From Chloroflexota bacterium (GTDB taxonomy: Bacteria; Chloroflexota; Limnocylindria; Limnocylindrales; CSP1-4), in contig VBFG01000049.1 of assembly GCA_005882635.1 (NCBI GenBank), positions 1-55,080 of the forward strand: a DNA stretch of 55,080 bases, written 5' to 3'. Shown one piece after another: positions 37,014 through 45,333 of the stretch. The notes beneath the pieces were generated by a model. The model had not been told where the DNA came from and did no database searches. It saw nothing but the letters and a program-made list of their open reading frames with translations. How positions within the stretch are numbered: the first letter of the stretch is position 1; each line of letters opens with the position of its first letter. The position numbers and the translations under genes are program-made.

Positions 37014-38084
37014 CTACGGGTCGTCGATCGGGTGGAGGGGTGCCCTCAGGACGACCGGATCACCGAGCCACGACGTCGCCGGCGTCGCCCAGTAGTTCGC
37101 CATTGCCTCCAGTCGCGTGGCATACGTGCCCCGAGCCGCCTCGAACAGCGCCCACGCCTGGTCGGTGGGGCAGAGCCGATAGCCGGCCTCCGTGAGTCGC
37201 GCACACGCCGCCTCGAAGGCCGACCGATCGAGCGTCGATGGCTCGCCGGCGTGGAAGCCCAGGTTGTAGATGTCCTCGACGAGGTGGGCCCCGACGCGCT
37301 TGAACAGCTTGGCCTCGCCGCGCGGCACGTCCTCGATCGTCGTCAGCACGAGGCTCGCGGCGTCCAGGACGGAGCCGAGCGCGCTGATCCACGACAGGTT
37401 GTCGTGGCTCGATCGGAAGAATCCGAGGAGCGGGTAGGCAACGTGGGAGTCGAGCACCTCGACCGCCCACCGCTGCCACTCGAGGAAGAAGTCCGGGAGC
37501 CGTCCGATGAGACCGAGCTGGGCGTAAGTCTCGAGCAGCGTGACGGCCGAGGGCGGGACGCTCGCGGCGGCCTGGAGGGCGACGACCTGGGCCTCGCGCC
37601 GCTGGTAGGACCCGTAGAGCGAGAACAGAAACGTCACGACGAGGGCGACCGCTCCGAGGCCGCCGACGGCCGCGGTGATGATGAGGACGCGCGCCGGAGC
37701 CCCGACGGCGACGATGTCGCCGAAGCCGATCGTCAGCAACGACGTCGCTGCGAAGTAGATCGCGGTTCCGAGATCCGGCGGGACGGGCTGAAGCTCATCG
37801 CGCAGCGCATACATCAGCAGGCCGTACCCGACGATCAGCGCGGCGAGCCAGGTGACGAGCAGGGCGACGGTCGCGGCCGGGGCGAACAGGCCCAGGGCAC
37901 GGTCGTAGGACCGGTTCGGGTTGCCGTCGCGGACCGACCGGAGAACGCGCCACGACCCGCGGACGAGATAGCGGCCGAGACGGAACCAGCCCGGCGTCGG
38001 TCGCGGGACGACGATCGTCTCGAACAGGTCCCAGAAGGCGACGGCGAGCAGCAGCACGCCGAGGCCGAAGGCGATGAGCTCCAT
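37014..38084 (-). CDS. Two-helix potassium channel (Ion_trans_2) with large cytoplasmic domain
   Basis: A 356-residue membrane protein. After an N-terminal helix (MELIAFGLGVLLLAVAFWDLFETI) it has two helices flanking a pore loop with the potassium selectivity filter TSLLTIGFGDIVAVG. The inner helix VLIITAAVGGLGAVALVVTFLFSLYGSY leads into about 200 cytoplasmic residues, mostly helical, without an obvious RCK or cyclic-nucleotide site. The cytoplasmic part (PDFFLEWQRWAVEVLDSH...LSWISALGSVLDAASLVL) resembles a conserved bacterial channel group of unknown gating. The start is set at 38084, because the longer frame to 38207 runs through the divergent MerR promoter. Confidence 0.85.
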   Translation of the reverse strand: MELIAFGLGVLLLAVAFWDLFETIVVPRPTPGWFRLGRYLVRGSWRVLRSVRDGNPNRSYDRALGLFAPAATVALLVTWLAALIVGYGLLMYALRDELQPVPPDLGTAIYFAATSLLTIGFGDIVAVGAPARVLIITAAVGGLGAVALVVTFLFSLYGSYQRREAQVVALQAAASVPPSAVTLLETYAQLGLIGRLPDFFLEWQRWAVEVLDSHVAYPLLGFFRSSHDNLSWISALGSVLDAASLVLTTIEDVPRGEAKLFKRVGAHLVEDIYNLGFHAGEPSTLDRSAFEAACARLTEAGYRLCPTDQAWALFEAARGTYATRLEAMANYWATPATSWLGDPVVLRAPLHPIDDP

Positions 38085-38142
38085 CGACTGCGGATGATCC
38101 CACGCCAGCCGCCGAGGGCGTTGCTGGCCGCGAGCAACACTA

Positions 38143-38174
38143 ACCTTTACGTAAACGGAAAGGTCGGGTACGAT
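38143..38174 (+). promoter_or_regulatory. MerR-type operator/promoter of the MerR-MFS operon
   Basis: Inverted repeat ACCTTT (38143-38148) / AAAGGT (38159-38164) encloses a TTTACGTAAA palindrome (38146-38155). A -35-like TTTACG (38146-38151), a 17-nt spacer and -10 TACGAT (38169-38174) are centred on it. This is how MerR regulators overlap their own promoters. ATG 38185 lies 10 nt after the -10 box. Confidence 0.65.
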
Positions 38175-38184
38175 CCGGGTGCCC

Positions 38185-38730
38185 ATGAGCCACCTCGACA
38201 CGCCCACCGAATCGCCTGACGCCGTCCCGCGGAGCCTGCTCCGGATCCAGGAGGTCGCCGCCGCGCTTGGCCTGACCGCCCGAACGATCCGCTACTACGA
38301 GGAGCTCGGCCTCCTGACGCCGGCGGCCCGCAGCAGTGGCGACTACCGGCTCTACGACGACGATGACGTCGAGCGGCTGCGATTCATCAAGGGCCTCCGT
38401 GACGAGGCCGGTTTCAGCCTCACCGAGATCTCCCAGATGCTCGAGGACGAGGCTGCCCGAGCCCGCAATCGCGACCGCTTCCGGGCGACGTCGGACGCCG
38501 CGGAGCGGCGGGCCATCATCGATGACGCGCTCGCCCGGGTCGACCGCCAGGTCGCCTCTCTGCGGGCAAAAGCCGACCGGCTGGCCGCGATGATCGACGA
38601 CGCGGAGGGCCGCCGCGGGCACCTCCTCGGCCACCTCGCCGAGCTCGACGCCGGTCGAGAGCCGACGCCCCACGAGCACCCCCGACGATCCGGCGCGCCG
38701 GCCGCGCCTCGGACCCGGTCGCCCCGGTGA
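38185..38730 (+). CDS. MerR-family transcriptional regulator
   Basis: A 181-residue regulator. The N-terminal winged helix (LLRIQEVAAALGLTARTIRYYEELGLLTPAARSSGDYRLYDDDDVERLRFI) is the classic MerR DNA-binding domain. A dimerising coiled coil follows (about residues 85-155, RRAIIDDALARVDRQVASLRAKADRLAAMI). No metal-binding Cys cluster is present, so it is not a typical MerR, CueR or SoxR sensor. A small-molecule or drug signal is more likely. The stop overlaps the GTG of the MFS exporter gene (GTGA), so the exporter is its probable target. GTG 38179 is an alternative start. Confidence 0.88.
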   Translation: MSHLDTPTESPDAVPRSLLRIQEVAAALGLTARTIRYYEELGLLTPAARSSGDYRLYDDDDVERLRFIKGLRDEAGFSLTEISQMLEDEAARARNRDRFRATSDAAERRAIIDDALARVDRQVASLRAKADRLAAMIDDAEGRRGHLLGHLAELDAGREPTPHEHPRRSGAPAAPRTRSPR

Positions 38731-40049
38731 CGAGCTTCCAGGGCGCCCGCGCCTTCCGCCACCGCAACTACCGCCTGTTCTTCGCCGGCCAGGCGATCTC
38801 GCTCGTCGGGACGTGGATGCAGCAGGTCGCCCAGGGCTGGCTCGTCCTGCAGCTGACCCACGACCCGCTGTGGCTTGGGATCGTGTCGGTCGCCCAGTTC
38901 GGGCCGGTCATCATCTTCGGCCTGTTCGGCGGGGTGATCGCCGATCAGCTGCCCAAGCGCAAGACCCTCATCGCGACCCAGACGACGGCGATGCTGCTGG
39001 CCTTCGCCCTGTTCGCCCTGACCGCGACCCATGTCGTCCAGGTCTGGCACGTCATGGTGCTCGGGGCGCTGCTCGGGATCTCGAACGCCGTCGACATGCC
39101 GGCCCGCCAGTCGTTCGCCGTCGAGATGGTCGGCCGCGACGATGTCGCCAATGCCGTCGGGCTGAACTCGGCACTGTTCAACGCGTCTCGGGTCCTGGGA
39201 CCGGCCGCGGCCGGCCTGCTGATCGGCGCGTTCGACATCTCGATCGCCTTCCTGATCAACGGCATCAGCTTCGTCGCCGTCATCATCGGCTACCTGGCGA
39301 TGCGCGACAGCGAGCTCCGACCGGTCGCGCCGATCGCCCGACCGCGCTCGTTCGGGGCGGTCGTCGAGAACCTCGCGGAGGGCGCCCGCTACGTCCGATC
39401 GACCCCGATGGTGCTGCTGGCGGTCACGATCGTCGGGCTCGTCGCGACGTTCGGGATGAACTTCCAGGTCCTCATCCCGCCCCTCGCCGATTCAGTCCTG
39501 AACGTCGGCGCCTCGGGCTATGGCTTCCTGATGGCCGCGTCGGGCATCGGCTCGACGATCGCCGCCCTGTGGGTCGCGTTCAGCCGCCGGCCCAGCCCGA
39601 GCGTCATCGCCACGGGGGCGATCGCCCTCGGCCTCGGCTCGGTCGTGCTCGCGCTGTCGAGCGCGTTCGGGCTGTCGCTGCTGGCGATGGCGATCGCCGG
39701 TGCCGGCGGGATCGCGATGGCCGTCACGGCCAACACGACCATCCAGCTGAGCGTGCCGGACCAGCTCCGGGGGCGGGTGATGAGCGTCTACACCACCGTC
39801 TTCGCGGGCTCGGTCCCGGCCGGCGGCCTCCTGATGGGCGCGATCGCCGGCGCGTGGGGCGTGCCGCTCGCGCTGATGGTCGGCGCCCTCCTCAGCCTCG
39901 CCTGTGGCGTCGGTGGCTGGCTGTGGCTCCGCCGGCTGCAGCCGGCTACGCGACGGCTCCGCGCGGGCAGCCTGGCCGCGGCCGACATCGGCGCGATCGA
40001 TCCCGAGGGTCGCTCGGCCGGCGTCATCGGTCGAGCTCGCCCGAGGTAA
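38727..40049 (+). CDS. Major facilitator superfamily exporter (MFS_3 / EntS-like)
   Basis: A 440-residue integral membrane transporter with about 12 predicted helices, beginning FRHRNYRLFFAGQAISLVGTWMQQVAQGWLVLQLT, a hallmark opening of the EntS/MFS_3 group. The conserved loop GGVIADQLPKRKTLIATQT between helices 2 and 3 is present, along with SNAVDMPARQSFAVEMVGRDDVANAVGLNSALFNASRVLGPAAAG. The family exports siderophores, macrolides or other small molecules by proton antiport. It is translationally coupled to the MerR gene, which suggests inducible efflux; the substrate is unknown. Confidence 0.9.
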   Translation: MTSFQGARAFRHRNYRLFFAGQAISLVGTWMQQVAQGWLVLQLTHDPLWLGIVSVAQFGPVIIFGLFGGVIADQLPKRKTLIATQTTAMLLAFALFALTATHVVQVWHVMVLGALLGISNAVDMPARQSFAVEMVGRDDVANAVGLNSALFNASRVLGPAAAGLLIGAFDISIAFLINGISFVAVIIGYLAMRDSELRPVAPIARPRSFGAVVENLAEGARYVRSTPMVLLAVTIVGLVATFGMNFQVLIPPLADSVLNVGASGYGFLMAASGIGSTIAALWVAFSRRPSPSVIATGAIALGLGSVVLALSSAFGLSLLAMAIAGAGGIAMAVTANTTIQLSVPDQLRGRVMSVYTTVFAGSVPAGGLLMGAIAGAWGVPLALMVGALLSLACGVGGWLWLRRLQPATRRLRAGSLAAADIGAIDPEGRSAGVIGRARPR

Positions 40050-40078
40050 GCCTCAGCCGACGCGTCGTGACGCGGAGG

Positions 40079-40960
40079 TCAGGCGACCTCGGTCATGAAC
40101 CGCTCGGCCGAGCGGACGAAGGCGTCGGGCGACTCGCCGCCGAACATCAGGGCCAGGAACTCCACGTCGAGGTCCGCCCACTTCTCGATCTCGGCCCTCA
40201 TCTCGTTCGGGTTGCCCCTGATCGCATAGGGCCGTGCGGCTGACGCCTCGGCCGGCTCGTCGAACGAGATCCGGACCCGGGCCGTCAGGGCCGGCATCGG
40301 CCGGCCGGCCGCCTGCGCCGCCGCCCGGATGGTCGGGATCCGGCGAGCGTACGCCTCGGGGCCCGTCGCCGAGGAGTGATAGGCGTCCGCGAGTCGGCCG
40401 ACCCGCTCGAGCGCCGGCTCGGTCCGGGCGCCGATCCAGATCGGCAGCGACGACCGCTGCGCCGGGAGCGGACCGAAGATGAAGTCGTCGAGCCGGTGGA
40501 AGCGGCCCTCGAACGGCTCCGACGAGCCCGACCAGAGGTGTCGCCACAGCCGGACCGTCTCGTCGAGGTAGGCGCCCCGGACGTGGAAGCGCTCGGCCAT
40601 GCCGAGGTTGCCGAACTCGCGCTCGTTCCAGCCGATCCCGACGCCGGCGATCACCCGTCCGCTCGACAGGGCGTCGAGGGTCGCCAGCTCCTTGGCGACG
40701 ATCACGGCGTTCCGTTGCGGGACGACGATGACGCTCGTCCCGAGGCCGAGGCCCCGATGCCGTGCTCCGACCCAGGCGAGGGTCTCGATCGCGTCGAAGT
40801 TCACGTGGTACTCGGCGCTGGCTGTGGCTCGATCGACGAGGACGTGGTCGGTCGTCCAGACCGACTCGTAGTCGAGCCGGTCGGCCGCGTCGGCTGCGGC
40901 GTCGATCGCCTCAGTCGAGGCCAGGTCGGTGAAGTTCGGGAGACACAGTCCGTAGCGCAT
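40079..40960 (-). CDS. LLM-class (luciferase-like) F420-dependent oxidoreductase
   Basis: A 293-residue TIM-barrel flavin/F420 enzyme. It starts [15 protein letters not shown] and has [69 protein letters not shown] and [43 protein letters not shown]. These are the cofactor-binding and hinge segments of the F420-linked LLM subgroup. The substrate is unknown. The start is supported by TACCAT 6 nt upstream. It is divergent from the DUF255-Nudix fusion gene, with 71 nt between start codons. Confidence 0.9.
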   Translation of the reverse strand: MRYGLCLPNFTDLASTEAIDAAADAADRLDYESVWTTDHVLVDRATASAEYHVNFDAIETLAWVGARHRGLGLGTSVIVVPQRNAVIVAKELATLDALSSGRVIAGVGIGWNEREFGNLGMAERFHVRGAYLDETVRLWRHLWSGSSEPFEGRFHRLDDFIFGPLPAQRSSLPIWIGARTEPALERVGRLADAYHSSATGPEAYARRIPTIRAAAQAAGRPMPALTARVRISFDEPAEASAARPYAIRGNPNEMRAEIEKWADLDVEFLALMFGGESPDAFVRSAERFMTEVA

Positions 40961-40966
40961 CGGGCG

Positions 40967-41025
40967 ATGGTAGGGACTTCAGGGCGACGCCGCGCGATCG
41001 GTGGAATCCGCTCGCCGCCTACCAT
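40967..41025. promoter_or_regulatory. Pair of divergent leaderless promoters, each TACCAT-N6-ATG
   Basis: Minus strand: TACCAT (40972-40967), six bases, ATG 40960. Plus strand: TACCAT (41020-41025), six bases, ATG 41032. Two identical -10 boxes with identical spacing face away from each other in a 71-nt gap with no ribosome sites. Confidence 0.65.
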
Positions 41026-41031
41026 TCGGCC

Positions 41032-44000
41032 ATGCCCAACCGACTCGCCGGCGAGACGAGCCCGTACCTCCTCCAGCACGCCCACAACCCGGTCGACTGG
41101 TATCCGTGGGGACCGGAGGCGCTAGCGAAGGCGAAGGCCGACGACAAGCCGATCTTCCTGTCGATCGGCTACGCCGCGTGCCACTGGTGCCATGTCATGG
41201 AGCGCGAGAGCTTCGAGGACCCGGCGACGGCGGCCGACCTGAACCGGGATTTCGTGGCGATCAAGGTCGACCGCGAGGAGCGGCCCGACCTCGACCAGGT
41301 CTACATGGGCGCGGTCCAGGCGATGACCGGCGGCGGCGGCTGGCCGATGAGCGTGTTCCTCACCCCCGACGGCCAGCCGTTCTACGGCGGCACCTACTTC
41401 CCACCCGAGCCCCACCACGGGCTCCCGTCGTTCCGGCAGGTCCTCGCCGGGGCGGCGCGGGCGTGGCGCGACGAGCGACTCCAGGTGGTCGCGGCGGGGC
41501 AGCGCCTGGCGGAGACGCTCGCCGAGCAGACCCACCTGCCCACGGACGGAGCGGCGCCGACGGAGGCGCTCCTCGAGGGGGCCGAGGCCGAGCTCCAGCG
41601 CCGGTTCGACACGCTCAACGGGTCGTGGGGTGGCGCCCCGAAGTTCCCGCAGCCCATGACGCTCGACTTCCTCCTCGGGCGTTTGGAACGCGGTGGCGGT
41701 CATTGGGCGACGATGGTCCGCTTCACCCTCGATCGGATGGCCGACGGCGGGATCCACGACCAGCTCGGGGGTGGCTTCCATCGCTACGCGACCGACCCGA
41801 TCTGGCTGGTCCCCCACTTCGAGCAGATGCTCTACGACAACGCCCAGCTCGCCAGGACATACCTCCGGGCGTGGGCGACGCTCGGCGGCGACGAGAAGCC
41901 CGCGATCGCCCGCTACCGGGAGGTCGCGGTCGGCGTCCTCGACTACCTCCTCCGCGAGCTGCGTCGCGACGACGGCGCCATCGCTGCGAGCCAGGACGCG
42001 GATACCGACGGCGTCGAGGGGGCGACCTTCACCTGGTCGGCCGACGAGATCCGGTCGGTCCTCGGCGAGCGGTTCGACGCGTTCGCCGCGGTCTACGGTG
42101 TCCGGGACGCCGGCAACTGGGAGGGCCGAACCATCCTGTCCCGGATCCAGCCGGCGGTGTCCGAGGCCGGCGAGATCGATCGGGCCCGCGAGGCCGCGCT
42201 GGCAGTCGACCGCGGGCGGTTGCTGGACGAGCGCTGGGGGCGGCCCCAGCCCGCGCGTGACGACAAGGCGCTGGCGGCCTGGAACGGGCTGGCGATCGGG
42301 GCGCTGGCCGACGGCGGGCGCGTCCTCGAGGCGGTGGACCCGGCTGCCGCCGGCCGCTTCCGCGAGGCGGCTGCTCGTGCCGCCGACACGATCCTGGCGG
42401 GCCTGCGCCGGTCGGACGGCCGGCTCGGTCGGTCCTGGAAGGATGGCCGGTCGAGCGGCGAGGGCGTCCTCGAGGACTACGCCGATCTCGCCGAGGGCCT
42501 GCTGGCGCTGTACGAGGCGACCTTCGACGAGCGCTGGTTCGTCGTTGCCCGCGAGCTGGCCGATACCATCCTCGATCGGTTCGCCGATCCAGCGGGCGGC
42601 TTCTTCGACACGGCCGACGACCACGAGGCCCTCGTCACCCGGCCGAAAGACCCCCAGGACAACGCGACGCCGTCGGGCGGGTCGATGGCGACCCGCGTCC
42701 TGCTCCGGCTGGCGGCGCTGACCGGCGAGCGGCGCTACCGCGAGGCGGCCGACCGGGCCCTGGCGACCATCACGCCGTTCCTGGCGCGCTACCCGACCGG
42801 CTTCGGCAACTGGCTGTCCGCGGCGACCCTGGCCGTGGCCGGGATCGTCGAGCTGGCGATCGTCGGGGACCCGGCGGACGAGGCGACGCGGGCGCTCCTG
42901 GCCGCAGCCCGCGCCGGGGAGCCGCCGAACCTCGTCGTGGCGGTCGGCGCCAATCCAGACGCGTCCGCGATCCCGCTCCTCTCCGGGCGGACGAGGATCG
43001 ATGGTCGGCCGACGGCGTATGTCTGTCGCGACTTCGCCTGCCGCCTGCCGGTGACCGACCCGGCCGCCCTCGTCGATCAGCTCCGGCTCCTCCGGCCCGG
43101 CGCCGACGAGCCGGAGGTCCTCCTCATCCATCGCCCGTCGACGATGGCCTTCGGGCCGGGGCTCCACGCCTTCCCGGGTGGGCGGGTCGACCCGGGTGAT
43201 CGTGGGGCGACGGCGGCGACCGGAGGGCTGACGGTCGACGAGGCGGCGATCGCTCTGGGCCACAACGTCGCGCCGGGCGAGGCGCTCGCGCTCCACGTCG
43301 CCGCGACCAGGGAGATGGCCGAGGAGGCGGGGGTCCGCTTGCGACCTGCCGACCTGGCACCGCTCGCCCATTGGACGACGCCGCGGTTCATGCCGCGGCG
43401 GTTCTCGACGTGGTTCTTCGTCGCCGACCTGCCCGACGGCGTCGAGCCGGCCTTCTCGCCGGACGAGGTCGCGTCGCATCGCTGGGCGACACCTCGCGCC
43501 GCGTTGGACCAGATGTCCGCGGGCGAGATCGAGATGTGGGTGCCGACGACCAGCGTTCTCCAGCGGCTCGCCGAGATCGGCGTCCGGACCGCGGCCGAGG
43601 TTCGGGACCGGCTCCGCGTCGCGCGCGTCCCGCCCACGCGGGTGGTCGCCGACGACGACGATCGCCTCGTCCTCGAGTTCGGCTCGGCCGGCGCGCTGCC
43701 GGGGCGCGTCGGGAGGACGACGCTCCTCGGCCGGCGGGCCATCGTCGTGATCGATCCAGGCGACCCGTCCGATGACGCGACCGAGGCGATCCTGGCGGCC
43801 GCCGACCGGCGCCGCGCCGGGATCCGGGCGATCCTCCTGACGCAGACGGATCCCGATCATGCCGCCGGGGCAGAGGCGCTCGCGATCCCACTCGACGTGC
43901 CGGTCCTCGTCGCGCCGGGCAGCGGCCGCCACCTGCCGTACGAGGTGCGGGAGGTGGCAGACGGCGATCGCCTGCCCACCGATGACGGTCACCTGGTGAG

Positions 44001-44046
44001 CCTCGGACCGCCAGGCTCCGGCCGGCTCGCGATCGCCGCCGCCTAG
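41032..44046 (+). CDS. Triple fusion: DUF255 thioredoxin/glycosidase-like protein + Nudix hydrolase + degenerate MBL domain
   Basis: 1004 residues. Residues 1-170 are the DUF255 thioredoxin-like domain with C50-HW-C53 ([20 protein letters not shown]). About 180-665 is the six-hairpin (N-acylglucosamine-epimerase-like) part of YyaL/SPATA20 proteins, with its usual ending [15 protein letters not shown] (about 663-677). Normally the protein stops soon after. Here it runs into a Nudix domain with [19 protein letters not shown] (about 714) and REMAEEAGV (about 760). A final beta-lactamase-like stretch follows (about 850-1004), whose metal motif reads TQTDPDH instead of THTHPDH. The Nudix N-terminal strand is short at the junction. 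It may be a true fusion or two genes joined by loss of a stop. Confidence 0.85.
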   Translation: MPNRLAGETSPYLLQHAHNPVDWYPWGPEALAKAKADDKPIFLSIGYAACHWCHVMERESFEDPATAADLNRDFVAIKVDREERPDLDQVYMGAVQAMTGGGGWPMSVFLTPDGQPFYGGTYFPPEPHHGLPSFRQVLAGAARAWRDERLQVVAAGQRLAETLAEQTHLPTDGAAPTEALLEGAEAELQRRFDTLNGSWGGAPKFPQPMTLDFLLGRLERGGGHWATMVRFTLDRMADGGIHDQLGGGFHRYATDPIWLVPHFEQMLYDNAQLARTYLRAWATLGGDEKPAIARYREVAVGVLDYLLRELRRDDGAIAASQDADTDGVEGATFTWSADEIRSVLGERFDAFAAVYGVRDAGNWEGRTILSRIQPAVSEAGEIDRAREAALAVDRGRLLDERWGRPQPARDDKALAAWNGLAIGALADGGRVLEAVDPAAAGRFREAAARAADTILAGLRRSDGRLGRSWKDGRSSGEGVLEDYADLAEGLLALYEATFDERWFVVARELADTILDRFADPAGGFFDTADDHEALVTRPKDPQDNATPSGGSMATRVLLRLAALTGERRYREAADRALATITPFLARYPTGFGNWLSAATLAVAGIVELAIVGDPADEATRALLAAARAGEPPNLVVAVGANPDASAIPLLSGRTRIDGRPTAYVCRDFACRLPVTDPAALVDQLRLLRPGADEPEVLLIHRPSTMAFGPGLHAFPGGRVDPGDRGATAATGGLTVDEAAIALGHNVAPGEALALHVAATREMAEEAGVRLRPADLAPLAHWTTPRFMPRRFSTWFFVADLPDGVEPAFSPDEVASHRWATPRAALDQMSAGEIEMWVPTTSVLQRLAEIGVRTAAEVRDRLRVARVPPTRVVADDDDRLVLEFGSAGALPGRVGRTTLLGRRAIVVIDPGDPSDDATEAILAAADRRRAGIRAILLTQTDPDHAAGAEALAIPLDVPVLVAPGSGRHLPYEVREVADGDRLPTDDGHLVSLGPPGSGRLAIAAA

Positions 44047-44633
44047 CGGGGGAGTGACGCGCCGAGGTTCCGGATGAGGTTCAGCCCGGCGTCGACCTCG
44101 GCCGTCGGGGCGTAAGGCCCGGGCATCAGGAAGCACGGCCGGCCGGACAGGGCGACGCCGTGGAGCTGGCCCCACGGCTCGTCGAGCCGGCGGCCGGCCG
44201 CGATCTCGGCGGCCCGCTTCCAGACGAAGACGACCGCGGCCGGGCGCCACACCGAGATCTTGTGCCAGAGCGGCCCGACCCCGGCTCGCAGGGTCGAGTC
44301 GGTCGCGTCGTCGCGCGGGCTGGGGCGGCGGTGGAGGTCGGTCAGCCCGTGGCCGGCCGCGACCAGTGCGTCGTCGGCGGTGTCGATGTCGGTCTGCGGC
44401 GGGAGGATCTGGGCCGTGATCAGGCGGCGCCACAACGTCCGCCCGAGGCGGCCCTGGAAGTAGTGGCCGGCCGCGACGCTGACCGGCGACGGGTTCAGCC
44501 CGACGAAGAGGAGGCGATCTCGCAGTGGCGGCAGGTCGGCCAGCGTCTCGACCCGCGCACCGTCGAGGTCGATCGTGATTCGATGCGAGCCCGGGCCCGG
44601 TCGCGCGAGGAGGGCCTCGATCTCGTCGGTCAC
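44043..44633 (-). CDS. mug: Mismatch-specific uracil-DNA glycosylase (Mug-like)
   Basis: A 196-residue member of the uracil-DNA glycosylase superfamily. [31 protein letters not shown] matches the Mug/TDG GLNPG...G.hF....N.FW region, with catalytic Asn in GLNP. Near the end, LMPGPYAP takes the place of the second active-site loop (usually NPSG), which is a departure from canonical Mug. A long loop between them ([15 protein letters not shown]) is extra. It would remove uracil or thymine from G mismatches; altered specificity is possible. GTG 44633 has TAGACT 7 nt upstream. The 3' end overlaps that of the fusion gene by 4 nt. Confidence 0.75.
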   Translation of the reverse strand: MTDEIEALLARPGPGSHRITIDLDGARVETLADLPPLRDRLLFVGLNPSPVSVAAGHYFQGRLGRTLWRRLITAQILPPQTDIDTADDALVAAGHGLTDLHRRPSPRDDATDSTLRAGVGPLWHKISVWRPAAVVFVWKRAAEIAAGRRLDEPWGQLHGVALSGRPCFLMPGPYAPTAEVDAGLNLIRNLGASLPR

Positions 44634-44640
44634 GCGGCCG

Positions 44641-44646
44641 AGTCTA
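44641..44646 (-). promoter_or_regulatory. Leaderless-type -10 box (TAGACT-N7-GTG) of the Mug-like gene
   Basis: TAGACT on the minus strand lies 7 nt before GTG 44633, in the gap after the response-regulator gene. Confidence 0.5.
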
Positions 44647-45333
44647 CCCGGGGCCGGTCAGCCGATAGCCCAGGCCGTACTCGGTGGCGATGTACGAGCC
44701 GCCGGGCGCGATCGCCTCGAGCTTGAGGCGGAGGTTCCGGATCGTCATCCGCAGGAGGTGGACGTCGGCGTCGTAGCCGGAGCCCCAGACGGCGGCGAGG
44801 ACCTGGCGATGCGCGACCAGCTGACCGGCATGCTCGACGAGATAGGCGAGCAACCGGAACTCGGTCGGCGTCAACCGGACGTCCTCGCCCTTCAGTCGAG
44901 CCCGGTGGTCATCGAGGTCGATCACGAGATCGCGATGCTGGAGCCGTCGCGGCCGATCCGGCGTCGGCGTTGAGGCGCGGCGGAGCGCGGCCTCGACGCG
45001 AGCGACGAGCTCCGGGAAGCTAAGTGGCTTGGTGATGTAGTCGTCCGCTCCGAGCTTCAGACCGCGGATCTTGTCGGCTTCCGAGCTGCGCGCGGTCACC
45101 AGGATGATGGGGACGCGGCTGAACTCGCGGATGCGCTCGGTGACCTGCCAGCCGTCGAGGCCCGGGAGGGCGACGTCGAGGATCACGAGGTCGGGATGCG
45201 TCTCGTAGAACCGGCGGAGCGCGTCGTTGCCGGTCGGCGCGACGACCGGCTCGTAGCCGGCGCGCCCGATCCACAGCTCCAGGAGGCCGGCGAACTCGGG
45301 TTCGTCCTCGACGATCAGGATCCGCTCAGCCAC
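44644..45333 (-). CDS. OmpR/PhoB-family response regulator
   Basis: A 229-residue two-component regulator. The receiver domain has the acidic pair ED near residues 9-10, phospho-acceptor D53 (LVILDVALPG), the Thr in LVTARS and Lys in YITKPLSFPELVARV. The C-terminal winged helix binds DNA (RLTPTEFRLLAYLVEHAGQLVAHRQVLAAVWG...LRMTIRNLRLKLE). Its GTG overlaps the end of the histidine kinase gene by 8 nt, so the two form a cognate pair. A second DhaL gene precedes the kinase. Likely targets are its own operon and the divergent dha/PTS cluster; that is inference. Confidence 0.95.
   Translation of the reverse strand: MAERILIVEDEPEFAGLLELWIGRAGYEPVVAPTGNDALRRFYETHPDLVILDVALPGLDGWQVTERIREFSRVPIILVTARSSEADKIRGLKLGADDYITKPLSFPELVARVEAALRRASTPTPDRPRRLQHRDLVIDLDDHRARLKGEDVRLTPTEFRLLAYLVEHAGQLVAHRQVLAAVWGSGYDADVHLLRMTIRNLRLKLEAIAPGGSYIATEYGLGYRLTGPG

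Noticed and set aside
41122-44433. 1103-residue minus-strand open frame
   Set aside because: Antisense shadow of the DUF255-Nudix fusion gene. High GC keeps the reverse frame open, and it has no recognisable motifs.
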